A stretch of 64,000 nt of DNA from Haloplanus sp. XH21 (GTDB taxonomy: Archaea; Halobacteriota; Halobacteria; Halobacteriales; Haloferacaceae), in NCBI RefSeq assembly GCF_023276355.1, contig NZ_JALLPL010000001.1:1488001-1552000 (forward strand), in the 5' to 3' direction. Each line of letters opens with the position of its first letter. Position 1 is the stretch's first letter. Positions 1-8,553 of the stretch are shown in pieces. The notes under the pieces were generated by a model. The model did not search any database and had not been told where the DNA came from. It was given only the letters and a program-made list of their open reading frames with translations. The position numbers were made by a program, and so were the translations under genes.

Positions 1-294
1 CGCATCGGCGCGCCGCCCATCGTCGCGCCCTGTTACATGGGTATCGACATGGCGAGCCGTGACGAACTCATCGCCGCCGATCAGAGCGTCGACGACATCC
101 GCGAGCACATCGGTGCCGACAGCCTCTCCTATCTCTCCATCGACGCCATCGCCGCCACCCTCGACCGCTCGCGCGGTGATCTCTGTCTCGGCTGTGTGAC
201 CGGCGAATACCCCTACGATATCGAGGGCGAACAGACCGATCGCGACGTGACCCGCCCTGCTGTCGGCGGCGAGTCCGCGCCCGCGGACGACTGA
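1..294 (+). CDS. purF: Amidophosphoribosyltransferase, C-terminal end (partial)
   Basis: The reading frame is already open at base 1 and continues to a TGA at 292-294, so only the last 97 codons are present. The peptide contains IGAPPIVAPCYMGIDM and ASRDELIAAD, which match the C-terminal part of PurF glutamine phosphoribosylpyrophosphate amidotransferase, the first committed step of purine synthesis. The following stretch (YLSIDAIAATL, then GDLCLGCVTGEYP) is also typical of the PurF tail. The catalytic N-terminal cysteine domain lies outside the window. A palindromic element begins at the base after the stop codon. Confidence 0.88.
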   Translation, partial: RIGAPPIVAPCYMGIDMASRDELIAADQSVDDIREHIGADSLSYLSIDAIAATLDRSRGDLCLGCVTGEYPYDIEGEQTDRDVTRPAVGGESAPADD

Positions 295-372
295 TACGGA
301 TTGCTGTCACTGTTTACCACACCGACTGCCAGACTGCGGGCGATCGGTGTGGAAATGACTCGTAGTAATCCA
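295..372. repeat. Stop-codon-abutting palindromic element, copy 1
   Basis: Starting right after the purF TGA, the left arm (tacggattgctgtcactg, then a run ending ccacaccgac) is complementary, with mismatches, to a right arm that begins gatcggtgtgg and ends with taatcca. The whole forms an imperfect hairpin of about 78 bp. It resembles the elements at 25753-25833, 31574-31655 and 63859-63936. A role as a terminator or as a small non-autonomous mobile palindrome is inference. Confidence 0.6.
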
Positions 373-427
373 CATGACGGATTCTCACGGGCAGAGAACG
401 GTTCTCAACTCCCGAGAATAGCCCGCG

Positions 428-437
428 ATTTTATTGA
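428..437 (+). promoter_or_regulatory. TATA box for the DoxX-like gene
   Basis: An AT-rich gattttattg motif is centred about 27 bases before the ATG at 459. That is the spacing expected for an archaeal TATA box driving a leaderless or near-leaderless transcript. No Shine-Dalgarno sequence precedes the ATG. Confidence 0.5.
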
Positions 438-458
438 ATCTGATAGTGTTGGTCGAGT

Positions 459-1025
459 ATGGCTAGAAATACGCTCGAATCAACGATCCTCGGACGCGAC
501 ATCGAGTTCGAATACGCCGAGCACTGGGTCGGTTACTCGCTGTTCTTGCTCCGCCTCGTGATGGGATGGACACTGTTCCAGGGCGGCATCACGAAAGTCG
601 TCACGTATCTGGACGCCGATCCGTCGAACAACTGGACTGCGGCGGGCTATCTCACCAACCTCCCCGAGGGCAACCCGTTCACGACGCTGTTCGCGAGCAT
701 GGCGGGCAACCCCCTCATCGACATGCTGAACATGTGGGGGCTGACGCTGACGGGCCTGGCGATCATCCTCGGCGCGTTCCTCCGCTGGAGCGCGTTCTGG
801 GGCGCCGTGATGATGCTGTTCTACTGGCTGGCGTCGCTACAGGGTGGCCTGCTCGCCGGCCTCCCCATCGCCCACGGCTGGGTCGTCGACGACCATCTCG
901 TCTACGTCATCCTCCTGTTCGGCCTCGGCGCGTTCGGGGCCGGGCGCATCCTCGGTGTCGACGCGGTGCTCGAAGACACGAGCGTCGTGCGGAACCACCC
1001 CTGGCTCAAATACCTCCTCGGGTAG
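459..1025 (+). CDS. DoxX/DoxD-family integral membrane protein
   Basis: This 188-residue protein has four hydrophobic segments, near residues 25-45, 85-105, 108-125 and 145-165. The first includes LLRLVMGWTLFQGGITKV, a typical DoxX-family N-terminal helix. The family includes subunits of thiosulfate:quinone oxidoreductase and many membrane proteins of unknown function. Nothing in this sequence proves a quinone or sulfur role, so the call stays at family level. It stands alone between purF and a HerA-like ATPase gene. The start was chosen because the ATG is well placed behind a TATA box. Confidence 0.75.
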   Translation: MARNTLESTILGRDIEFEYAEHWVGYSLFLLRLVMGWTLFQGGITKVVTYLDADPSNNWTAAGYLTNLPEGNPFTTLFASMAGNPLIDMLNMWGLTLTGLAIILGAFLRWSAFWGAVMMLFYWLASLQGGLLAGLPIAHGWVVDDHLVYVILLFGLGAFGAGRILGVDAVLEDTSVVRNHPWLKYLLG

Positions 1026-1066
1026 GCGCCGAAAGGGGTTTGGCCCCCATCCCCGTGGTAGTGGAC

Positions 1067-2836
1067 ATGTCCGACCTCGGCGATTTTACGGCGGTCGACC
1101 CCGACGACGCGGCGGGGGAGGGAGACGACGGTGACGACTTCGACGACCTGGAGGTCGCCCCGGCGGGGAGCGACCACGGTCTCGGTTCGATTTCCGTCTC
1201 CCAGGGCCTCCGCGTCGCGGAGGACGGCGACGACACGGCGCTCAAGGCCTTCGTCACGAGCGACAACCGCGAGTCCGTGCGCCTGGGCAAGTACGTTCTC
1301 GTGCCCTACCCCGACGACGAAGCCCTCTTCTGTCGCATCACCGCGCTGGAGTACGCCCAGGAGTTCGAGGCCGACGACGCGACGGAGATTCACGCCCGCC
1401 GGGCGATGCGTCGCGACGACTTCACCGAGCGCGACTACAAGTTCGTGGCGACGCTCGACCCCGTGGCCGTCCTGTTCGAAGACGGTGACGAGTTACAGCG
1501 GCGGATGACCGACCGCGTGCCGAAACCCGGGGCCGTCGTCGGCGAGGCGACCGACGCCGCGGAGATCAAGACGGGACTGGCCATCCCCGCCGACGGCGTC
1601 TTCCTCGGCCACCTCTCCGTCGGCGGCGAGACGGTACGCACCGCGGCGACGCCGCCGACCATCGACTACCGCCTGAAGGACGACTACGCCGACGGCGACC
1701 CCCTCGTCTTCCGGCACACCCTCGTCGCCGGCGGCACCGGGTCGGGGAAGACCCACGCCTCGAAGAACGTCCTCCGGCAGTATCTGGACTCGTCGTACGC
1801 GATGGACGACGGGCGCGAGGTACAAACGGCAGTGGTCCAGTTCGACCCCCAGGACGAGTACGCCCAGATGCACGACGACAACCCCGACCTCACCGACGAC
1901 GACCGGCGCCGCCTCGAGCGCGAGGGCATCGCCTACGGCGGCCACGACGACACCGTCGCCCTCGTGCCCGAAGTCGACGGCGCGTCCTACGGCGGTGGCG
2001 GCCACCGCGCCGAACAGGTGCCCTTCACCATTCCCTTCCGGATGGTCCGCCGCCGGCCGTGGCTGGTCGCGGGCGCCCGCCTCAACGACAACCAGTATCA
2101 GGCGCTCGACTACCTGCTCGGTCGCTTCTTCGACGACTACGGCCCCGACGCCACCTACGATGCGTTCACGACGTATCTCGACGACCCGGCGCTCCGCGAG
2201 GAACTCGACGAGTCGGGGCGGGTCCACGAGGCGACGTTCGACGCCGTGCGCCGGCGGGCGCTGGGGAGCGCGTTCAACCGCGTCTTCGATCAGGACGCCC
2301 GCTCCGTCACCGACCTCGTGCACGAACTCGTCCGGCCCGGCGGGTTGACCGTCGTGCCGACCTACCACGTCAACGACTCGCGGGCGACGGAACTGGTCGT
2401 CCTCGCCGTCGCCAGCCTGCTCGTCGACGAGAAACTGTCGAACGACCCGTCCCACGACCGCATCAAGGAGACGCCGCTGATTGTCGGCATGGACGAGGCC
2501 CACAACTTCCTGACGGACGCCGAGAGCGTCCAGGCCCGCAAGGTCATCGGCAAGTTCACCGAGGCGGCCAAGCAGGGCCGGAAGGAACGCCTCGGCCTCT
2601 TTCTCATCACGCAGGACCCGCAGGACATCGCGGATTCGGTGTTCAAGCAGGTGAACACGAAGCTCGTGCTCAACCTGGGCGACGAGGACGCCATCGGAAG
2701 CGTGAACATCCCGCCGGCGCTCGAAGATAAGGTGCCCTACATGAAACAGGGGCAGATGGTGGTCTACTCGCCGGACAACTCCGAACCGGTCGAACTCACG
2801 GGGCTGTCGACGTGTGTGACGCGGCACGGCGATTAA
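1067..2836 (+). CDS. HerA/VirB4-like ATPase (DUF87-type)
   Basis: The 589-residue protein begins with a very acidic segment and a beta-rich region, the HAS-barrel position of HerA proteins. A P-loop GGTGSGKT follows at about 222-229, with a Walker B region IVGMDEAHNF whose acidic pair is at 476-477. A TQDPQDI segment and the C-terminal half fit the HerA/FtsK superfamily. HerA hexamers translocate DNA and work with NurA in end resection, but no nurA gene is adjacent. The open frame extends upstream to 566. The ATG at 1067 is preferred because the upstream part overlaps the DoxX gene and reads as out-of-frame shadow. Confidence 0.8.
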   Translation: MSDLGDFTAVDPDDAAGEGDDGDDFDDLEVAPAGSDHGLGSISVSQGLRVAEDGDDTALKAFVTSDNRESVRLGKYVLVPYPDDEALFCRITALEYAQEFEADDATEIHARRAMRRDDFTERDYKFVATLDPVAVLFEDGDELQRRMTDRVPKPGAVVGEATDAAEIKTGLAIPADGVFLGHLSVGGETVRTAATPPTIDYRLKDDYADGDPLVFRHTLVAGGTGSGKTHASKNVLRQYLDSSYAMDDGREVQTAVVQFDPQDEYAQMHDDNPDLTDDDRRRLEREGIAYGGHDDTVALVPEVDGASYGGGGHRAEQVPFTIPFRMVRRRPWLVAGARLNDNQYQALDYLLGRFFDDYGPDATYDAFTTYLDDPALREELDESGRVHEATFDAVRRRALGSAFNRVFDQDARSVTDLVHELVRPGGLTVVPTYHVNDSRATELVVLAVASLLVDEKLSNDPSHDRIKETPLIVGMDEAHNFLTDAESVQARKVIGKFTEAAKQGRKERLGLFLITQDPQDIADSVFKQVNTKLVLNLGDEDAIGSVNIPPALEDKVPYMKQGQMVVYSPDNSEPVELTGLSTCVTRHGD

Positions 2837-2899
2837 GGGGATCGCTGTACAAGCCGGTGGACGACAACCCCTTTTGCGCACCCCACCCTACCGACAGCC

Positions 2900-3961
2900 A
2901 TGTCACTGCAACCGGAACGCCGGGACTTTCTGGACCGACTGCTGGAGACGCCGAGTCCGTCGGGCTTCGAGATCCGCGGGCAACGCGTGTGGCTGGACTA
3001 CGTCGAGGCGTTCGCCGACGACGTCTGGACCGACGACTACGGCAACGCCGTCGCGGTCCACGAGGGTGGGTCGACCGAACTCGCGCTGACGGGCCACGCC
3101 GACGAGGTCGGCTTCATCGTCCGCCGCATCGACGACGACGGCTACGTCCGCATCGGGTCCATCGGCGGCGCGGACCGCACCGTCTCGCAGGGCCAACACG
3201 TCACCATCCACGCCGCCGAGCCGGTGTCCGGCGTCATCGGACAGACGGCAATCCACCTGCGCGACACGGGCGACGAGGAGTACGCCGACATCGGCGAGCA
3301 GTACGTCGACGTGGGCGCGACCGACCGCGAGGAGGCCGAGTCGCTGGTGTCGGTCGGCGACCCCGTGACGTTCTCGACGACGGTCGAGGACCTCCACGGA
3401 ACGCGGGTGTCGGCCCGCGGGATGGACAACCGCATCGGCGTCTGGGCGGCCGCCGAGGGGTTGCGCCGCGCGGCCGAGAACGACGTCGACGCGACGGTGT
3501 ACGCCGTCAGCACGATTCAGGAGGAGGTCGGCCTGCAGGGCGCGCGGATGGTGGGATTCGACCTCGCGCCCGACGCCGTCGTCGCGGTTGACGTAACCCA
3601 CGCGACGGACTCGCCCGGGGTTCCCGACGAGAAGCGCGGCCCGGTCGAGCTCGGCGACGGACCGGTGGTGTCGCGGGGAAGCGCCAACCACCCAGTGCTG
3701 GTCGACCTGGCGCGGTCGGTGGCTAACGACGCCGACATCGACGTGCAGTTACAGGCCGCAGGGAGCCGGACGGGCACCGACGCCGACGCGTTCTACACGT
3801 CGAGCGGAGGGATCCCGTCGCTGAACGTCGGGTTGCCGAACCGCTATATGCATACGCCGGTCGAGGTCATCGACGAGAAGGATCTCGCAGCCCTCGCGAC
3901 GTTGCTGGCGCGGATGGCCGACCGAGCGGGGAGCGTCGACCGGTTCGCGGTCGACCTCTGA
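2900..3961 (+). CDS. M42-family metallo-aminopeptidase
   Basis: This 353-residue protein has the conserved M42/TET-peptidase ligands: a GHADEVGF motif (His near 66), RGMDNRIG (Asp near 176), the catalytic pair in TIQEEVGLQGA (near 207-208), VDVTHATDSPG (Asp near 230), and MHTPVEVID with a His near 318. The ETPSPSGFE segment near the N-terminus is also typical. Such enzymes form large cytosolic tetrahedral complexes that trim peptides released by the proteasome, usually with two divalent metals. The ATG was chosen because the family starts close to this point. Confidence 0.9.
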   Translation: MSLQPERRDFLDRLLETPSPSGFEIRGQRVWLDYVEAFADDVWTDDYGNAVAVHEGGSTELALTGHADEVGFIVRRIDDDGYVRIGSIGGADRTVSQGQHVTIHAAEPVSGVIGQTAIHLRDTGDEEYADIGEQYVDVGATDREEAESLVSVGDPVTFSTTVEDLHGTRVSARGMDNRIGVWAAAEGLRRAAENDVDATVYAVSTIQEEVGLQGARMVGFDLAPDAVVAVDVTHATDSPGVPDEKRGPVELGDGPVVSRGSANHPVLVDLARSVANDADIDVQLQAAGSRTGTDADAFYTSSGGIPSLNVGLPNRYMHTPVEVIDEKDLAALATLLARMADRAGSVDRFAVDL

Positions 3962-4035
3962 TCACGTCTGTGGTTGCGAGCCACACCGTGAACCGAAAGA
4001 AAACCGTTAAAAGTCGCCCCCGGGTGTGATGAGGT

Positions 4036-4524
4036 ATGGCTGGAACTATCGAAGTGCTCGTCCCCGGTGGCGAGGCCACGCCCGGACCGCCGCTCGGACC
4101 CGAACTGGGGCCGACGCCGGTGGACGTGCAGGCCGTCGTACAGGAGATCAACGAGGAGACCGCTGCGTTCGACGGCATGGAAGTCCCCGTCACCGTCGAC
4201 TACGATGACGACGGCTCGTTCAGCATCGAGGTCGGTGTCCCGCCGACGGCCGAACTCATCAAGGACGAGGCCGGCTTCGAGACGGGCAGCGGCGAACCCC
4301 AGGAGAACTTCGTCGCCGACCTCACCGTCGACCAGGTGAAGAAGATCGCGGAGCAGAAGCAGTCGGATCTGCTCGCGTACGACCTCAAGAACGCCGCGAA
4401 GGAAGTCGTCGGCACCTGCGTCACGCTCGGTGTCACCATCGAGGGGAACGACCCCCGCGACTTCAAAGAGCGGATCGACGCCGGCGAGTACGACGACCAG
4501 TTCGCGGACGAACTGGCGGCGTAA
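4036..4524 (+). CDS. rpl11: 50S ribosomal protein L11
   Basis: The 162-residue protein begins MAGTIEVLVPGGEATPGPPL, and the glycine/proline-rich TPGPPLGPELGPTPV segment is the L11 hallmark. Its C-terminal domain contains VKKIAEQKQSDLL and GTCVTLGVT. L11 binds the GTPase-associated region of 23S rRNA at the base of the L10-L12 stalk. A TATA-like gttaaaag lies about 27 bases before the ATG, suggesting a very short leader. The L1, L10 and L12 genes lie about 7 kb downstream on the same strand, whereas in many haloarchaea L11 sits next to them. Confidence 0.96.
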   Translation: MAGTIEVLVPGGEATPGPPLGPELGPTPVDVQAVVQEINEETAAFDGMEVPVTVDYDDDGSFSIEVGVPPTAELIKDEAGFETGSGEPQENFVADLTVDQVKKIAEQKQSDLLAYDLKNAAKEVVGTCVTLGVTIEGNDPRDFKERIDAGEYDDQFADELAA

Positions 4525-4605
4525 CGGGCGGTCTCTCTCTTTCGTGGCGGATTTCGAACACCCGCAAGCCGCGGGTTTCTTTTCCGTTCGCACCAGTTCC
4601 TCGGT

Positions 4606-5934
4606 ATGAACGACTCACTCGTCGTCCCCGAAGCAACCATCAGGAACACCGTCGGCGATGGCGCCGTTCCCCGCATGGGCGTCGTCGAACAGCGCTGGGA
4701 GACCGATCCGATTCCCGTCGAGGAGGTCGAATCGCGCGCCGTCTCGGCGACGTACGACCTCGATTTCTCCGACACGCCCAAAGGCGGCGAGGTAGCCATC
4801 GGCGCCGGTAGTCGCGGCATCGCCAACCTCGCGGCCATCGTTCGGGGGGTCGTCTCGGGCGTCCGCGAACAGGGCTACGATCCCTTCGTGTTCCCCGCGA
4901 TGGGGAGCCACGGCGGGGCGACTGCCGAGGGACAGCGCGACAAACTCAACACGCTCGGCGTCACGGAGGAGAGCGTCGGCTGTGAGATTCGGGCGACGAT
5001 GGAGGTCGAGACGGTGGGCGAGACGCCCGACCGCGGGGTGCCGGTCTTCGCCGACGCCAACGCCGTCGCCGCCGACGCCATCGTGATGGTGAACCGCATC
5101 AAACCTCACACCGACTTCAGCGGCGAGGTGGAGAGCGGCCTCTCGAAGATGCTCGTCATCGGCATGGGGAAACAGCGCGGCGCGAAGATGGCCCACGACT
5201 GGGCCGTCGACTGGAGCCTGCGGAACATGCTGCCCGAAATCGCCGAGTTGCTACTCGAACGGCTCCCGGTCGCCGGCGGCGTCGCCATCGTCGAGGACGA
5301 ACACGACGACACCACGCTCATCGAAGGCGTACCCGCCTCGGGCTTTCTGAAGCGCGAGCGCGAACTGCTGGAGATGGCCCACGACCGCATGCCGAAACTC
5401 CCCTTCGACGACCTGGACGTCCTCGTCGTCGATCAGATCGGCAAGGACATCAGCGGCCAGGGGATGGACACGAACGTCACGGGGCGGCGCCACTTCACGA
5501 TCAACGAACCCGAACCCGAGTCGCCGGAGGTGAAACGCATCTATCTCCGCGGCCTGACCGAGAAGACGAAGGGCAACGCGATGGGGATGGGGCAGGCGGA
5601 TTTCGTCCACCAGGACGTGAAGGCGAACCTGGACTGGCCGAAAGCGGTCATCAACGCCATCACGGCGAGCACCGTCCGTGGCGTTCGCCTGCCGCCAGTG
5701 GTCGAGAACGACCGCGCGGGACTGCTCGGCGCGCTCGGCACCATCGGCCCCGTCGCCGGCGACGAGGCGCGCGTCCTGCGGGTGACGGACACGATGCGCC
5801 TCGAACGGTGTTACGCGTCGGCGCCGCTGATCGAGGACGCACGGGAGCGCGACGACCTCCGCGTCGTGACCGAACCGGAGGAGCTGGAATTCGACGGTTC
5901 GGGCGAGTTCGCCGCGCCGTCGCCGGATCTGTAA
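4606..5934 (+). CDS. LarA-like (lactate racemase domain) protein
   Basis: This 442-residue protein contains FPAMGSHGGATAEGQRDKL (near 104-122) and MVNRIKPHTDFSGEVESGL, both characteristic of the DUF2088/LarA-like superfamily. Known members are racemases or epimerases that use a nickel-pincer nucleotide cofactor. The substrate cannot be read from the sequence. No larB, larC or larE cofactor genes are nearby, so the cofactor would have to be made elsewhere or the protein may have another role. The gene is convergent with the decayed hicAB pair. Confidence 0.7.
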   Translation: MNDSLVVPEATIRNTVGDGAVPRMGVVEQRWETDPIPVEEVESRAVSATYDLDFSDTPKGGEVAIGAGSRGIANLAAIVRGVVSGVREQGYDPFVFPAMGSHGGATAEGQRDKLNTLGVTEESVGCEIRATMEVETVGETPDRGVPVFADANAVAADAIVMVNRIKPHTDFSGEVESGLSKMLVIGMGKQRGAKMAHDWAVDWSLRNMLPEIAELLLERLPVAGGVAIVEDEHDDTTLIEGVPASGFLKRERELLEMAHDRMPKLPFDDLDVLVVDQIGKDISGQGMDTNVTGRRHFTINEPEPESPEVKRIYLRGLTEKTKGNAMGMGQADFVHQDVKANLDWPKAVINAITASTVRGVRLPPVVENDRAGLLGALGTIGPVAGDEARVLRVTDTMRLERCYASAPLIEDARERDDLRVVTEPEELEFDGSGEFAAPSPDL

Positions 5935-5935
5935 T

Positions 5936-6154
5936 TGGAGAGAACGTCGGCTCATTGAGACCAGTAGCAGCGGATATTTGCTGCCCTGTTGCGGCGACTA
6001 CAGCGGTCACCGTTCGGGTAGCGGTGCCCTCGTGGGACGCTGGTGGGTCCCATCGCAGAATCAGATGGTCACCCGTGGTCCGGACGTGCTGAAAGCCACC
6101 GATGTTCACCAGCACTTTGTATACGTCTTCACCCGAGAAGTCCCGCGCCACCAT
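5936..6154 (-). pseudogene. hicA: Decayed HicA-type toxin remnant
   Basis: Reading from the ATG at 6154, the first 48 or so residues look like a haloarchaeal HicA mRNA interferase. KVLVNIGGF is followed by TTGDHLILRW, which contains the conserved Gly-Asp-His carrying the catalytic histidine, then a proline-rich turn and RTVT. After that the expected HicA ending (a VP-x-HD turn and the IADxAG helix) is missing. The frame runs on antisense into the LarA-like gene. The extent given stops at the LarA-like stop codon. The likely explanation is loss of the 3' end, leaving an inactive toxin. Confidence 0.55.
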
Positions 6155-6156
6155 CG

Positions 6157-6440
6157 TTACTGCAGCACGTCGGGGAGCTCGTCGACTTGCGACCGCGCGC
6201 TCTCGGGATCGACACCGAGGTCACGAATCTCGTCGTCGGTTGGGGAGTGACCACCGTCGCTCTCCACCGCCTCGACGACAGCGTCGAGATTTTCGAGTGC
6301 AGCAGTGCGACTCTCGCCCTGTGCCGTCACCCCGACACGGAGATCACGAGCCGTCCACTGTCCGTCCGGATTCTTCAGCAATCGGATTTCCCTATCAGGA
6401 GCGTCTGAATCGCCCGGATCTGTCGTGCCATATAGGGAAA
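6157..6440 (-). pseudogene. hicB: HicB-type antitoxin remnant lacking a clear start
   Basis: The frame ending at 6157 encodes a HicB-like peptide (REIRLLKNPDGQWTARDL, then GVTAQGESRTAALENLD and PTDDEIRDLGVD), directly upstream of hicA with 2 bases between stop and ATG. No ATG or GTG lies in this frame near the expected start. An ATG at 6431 is in another frame and reads only 18 codons, so a small frameshift near the 5' end is likely. A TTG at 6381 could still allow a 74-residue protein. With the broken toxin this suggests a dying module. Confidence 0.6.
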
Positions 6441-6482
6441 CTATCGACCGCGAGCGAACGGAGTGAGCGAGCGGGCCAAGGA

Positions 6483-6545
6483 GGCCCCGAAGGGGCCGAC
6501 GCAGGCTTTTGATCGAGCGTTTGCCAGCGGGGAGCCGAAGGCTCC
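6483..6545. terminator. Two GC-rich hairpins beyond the oxidoreductase gene
   Basis: Two perfect stem-loops with GAA loops lie in this stretch: GGCCCC/GGGGCC at 6483-6497 and GGAGCC/GGCTCC at 6531-6545. They sit just past the 3' end of the minus-strand oxidoreductase gene and upstream of the hicB remnant. They are flanked by cgagcgaacggagtgagcga, a motif also seen around the tRNA-Arg genes. A terminator or 3'-end structure is the simplest reading. Confidence 0.4.
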
Positions 6546-6611
6546 GAGCGCAGCAAAAGGTCGATGCTCGTCGAATCGGTCCGGCAAGCATCGTCGCTGA
6601 CTGCCGATCGG

Positions 6612-7718
6612 TTAGAACGCGCGGTCGTACTGGACGGGCACCTCGATGCCCTCCGCGTCCATCCGGTCGAGTTTCCGGGCGGCGTGGAGCGCGAAGTAGG
6701 GGTCACGGAGATGCTCGCGGCCGACGATGGCGAGGTCGCCGCGGCCGTTACGGACGAGCGCATCGGCCTGTTCGGCGGTGGTGATGCCGCCGACGGTGCC
6801 GACGGCGATGGACTCCGCCGACTCCTGTCGCACCCGTCGCGCGTAGCGCTCCTGATACCCCGGGCCGGTCGAGGGGATCTGTTGATCGGGGTGGATCCCG
6901 CCGGCGCTCACGTCGATCAGATCGACGCCGAGGGGAGCGAGACGGTCGGCCAGGCGGACGGAGTCGTCGACGGTCCACGACTCGCGGTCGGGGAGCCAGT
7001 CGGTCGCCGAGATGCGCACGAACAGGGGGTCGTCCTCGGGCCACACGTCCCGGACGGCGGTGGCGACGTCGCGAAGCAGGCGGGTCCGGCCCTCGAAGTC
7101 GCCGCCGTAGTCGTCGGATCGCCCGTTGGTCACGGGCGAGAGGAACTCGTGGAGGAGGTAGCCGTGGGCGGCGTGGAGTTCGGCGACTTGGAAGCCGGCG
7201 TCGCGGGCGCGTTCGGCCGCAGCGACGAAGGCGTCGATCACGTCGTCGATGTCGTCCTGGGTCATTGCGCGCGTCGCCGTCTCGCCGTCCTGGTAGGGCC
7301 AGGGGTCGGCGCTGGGCGCGATTGTCTCCCAGCCGTCCTCGGCGTCGGCCGGAATGGGCTCGCTTCCCTCCCAGGGCCGGGTCTTGGAGGCCTTCCGCCC
7401 GGCGTGGGCGAGCTGGATGCCGGGGACGCTCCCCTGGTCGCGGATGGACTGCGTAATCCCGTCGAGCGCGTCGGCGTGGGCGTCGCTCCAGATGCCGAGG
7501 TCGTGGGGCGTGATGCGTCCCCGGGCCTCGACGGCCGTCGCCTCGGTCATGACGAGGCCCGCACCGCCGACGGCACGGCTGGCGAGGTGGGTGTGATGCC
7601 AGTCGGTCGGAAGGCCGTCCGTGTCCTCACAGGAGTACTGGCACATCGGGGAGACCATCACGCGGTTGGGAATCTCGGTGCCACGGAGTTCGAGTGGCGT
7701 AAACAGGTCGGCTGACAC
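6612..7718 (-). CDS. NADH:flavin oxidoreductase, old yellow enzyme (YqjM-like)
   Basis: The 368-residue protein has the OYE FMN-barrel signatures. SPMCQYSC near the N-terminus is the cysteine/tyrosine pair typical of the YqjM subgroup. Others are QLAHAGRKAS, then ELHAAHGYLLHEFLSP, which contains the substrate-binding histidines, and LAIVGREHLRDPYF near the C-terminus. Such FMN enzymes reduce activated C=C bonds using NAD(P)H. The open frame extends further upstream, but homology begins at the GTG codon at 7718 (VSADLFTPLEL), which was taken as start. It reads toward the hicAB remnant and is separated by 73 bp from the regulator gene behind it. Confidence 0.85.
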   Translation of the reverse strand: MSADLFTPLELRGTEIPNRVMVSPMCQYSCEDTDGLPTDWHHTHLASRAVGGAGLVMTEATAVEARGRITPHDLGIWSDAHADALDGITQSIRDQGSVPGIQLAHAGRKASKTRPWEGSEPIPADAEDGWETIAPSADPWPYQDGETATRAMTQDDIDDVIDAFVAAAERARDAGFQVAELHAAHGYLLHEFLSPVTNGRSDDYGGDFEGRTRLLRDVATAVRDVWPEDDPLFVRISATDWLPDRESWTVDDSVRLADRLAPLGVDLIDVSAGGIHPDQQIPSTGPGYQERYARRVRQESAESIAVGTVGGITTAEQADALVRNGRGDLAIVGREHLRDPYFALHAARKLDRMDAEGIEVPVQYDRAF

Positions 7719-7791
7719 GGGTTCGGATTCGACGCCGCGGGCGATACACCTGTCGGAACCGGCGGAGGAGTCGGGTTCCGACGGCGTGGGC

Positions 7792-8484
7792 CTACCGTGC
7801 CGCCGGCACACCCCGCGTGGCCGTTGCCTTGAACGACGCGACGACGGCCGTGCCGGGCCGGAGGTCCAGTTTCTCGACGCTGGCGTCGGTGACGAGAGCC
7901 GACAGCGACACACCACCGCCGATGTCGACGGTGACGAGTGCGACCGACTCGCCAGCGTCGATGTCGCTGACCGTCCCTTCGAGTCTGTTGCGGGCGCTGG
8001 TTCGGTCCGCACTGGGCGACTCCGTGGGTGACTGGAGCGTCACCGCGTCCGCCCGGAGCGTGAGCCGCACCGATTCACCGCCTTCGGGCACCAGCGCTCG
8101 CACGGTGCTGGCGGCCGTCTCGACGGTCGCGAGTTCCCCGTCGCGGTCGACGACCCGCCCCGACAGGACGGTTTCGGCCGTTTCGGCGACGCCGGTGAAC
8201 TCCGCGCGCAACCGGTCGTACTGCGAGAGGAGGGTGCGCGCTCGATCGGCCAACTGACTGCCGCCACCGCCGGACCCGCCGCGGGTGCGCGTGACCAGTT
8301 CACCGAACGCCGCCTCCAGTTCGACGATGCGCTGCTGGGCCCGTGAGTAGGACCGACCGAGCGCCGTCGCGGCGGCGTTGATCGATCCGTGGTCGTCGAT
8401 CGCCCGGAGCAGTTCCACGTCCCGTTCGGTGAGGGTCACGTCGCCGTGGCCGATACGGGCGTCGAACTCGGTCGAAAACTCCAT
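7792..8484 (-). CDS. ModE-like molybdate/tungstate-responsive regulator (HTH plus TOBE)
   Basis: The 230-residue protein has an N-terminal winged helix of the LysR/ModE kind (about 15-75: LLRAIDDHGSINAAATALG, then SYSRAQQRIVELE). A glycine-rich linker and C-terminal TOBE/MOP-like oxyanion-binding repeats follow (SARNRLEGTVSDI to VVASFKATA). This is the ModE architecture, in which oxyanion binding controls DNA binding. It is divergent from modA across 97 bp, and a palindrome lies over the modA promoter, so repression of modABC is the natural inference. The ATG at 8484 begins the first conserved block. Confidence 0.82.
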   Translation of the reverse strand: MEFSTEFDARIGHGDVTLTERDVELLRAIDDHGSINAAATALGRSYSRAQQRIVELEAAFGELVTRTRGGSGGGGSQLADRARTLLSQYDRLRAEFTGVAETAETVLSGRVVDRDGELATVETAASTVRALVPEGGESVRLTLRADAVTLQSPTESPSADRTSARNRLEGTVSDIDAGESVALVTVDIGGGVSLSALVTDASVEKLDLRPGTAVVASFKATATRGVPAAR

Positions 8485-8553
8485 GGGTGGCGTTGGATGG
8501 GCGGGACAAAAGGCGTTGTCGTGACGTCGGCCGAGACCCAAACCATTATGTCC

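Noticed and set aside
566-1066. Upstream extension of the HerA-like frame
   Set aside because: It overlaps the DoxX gene in another frame and has the Arg/Pro/His-rich make-up of GC shadow translation; conserved sequence begins after the ATG at 1067.
1493-2881. Long minus-strand frame opposite the HerA-like gene
   Set aside because: Composition (Val/Gly/Arg/His runs, no motifs) is the mirror of the real gene in high-GC DNA.
5660-5935. Extension of HicA frame into the LarA-like gene
   Set aside because: After the hicA remnant the frame is antisense to a clear gene and becomes Arg-rich; a real HicA ends much earlier.
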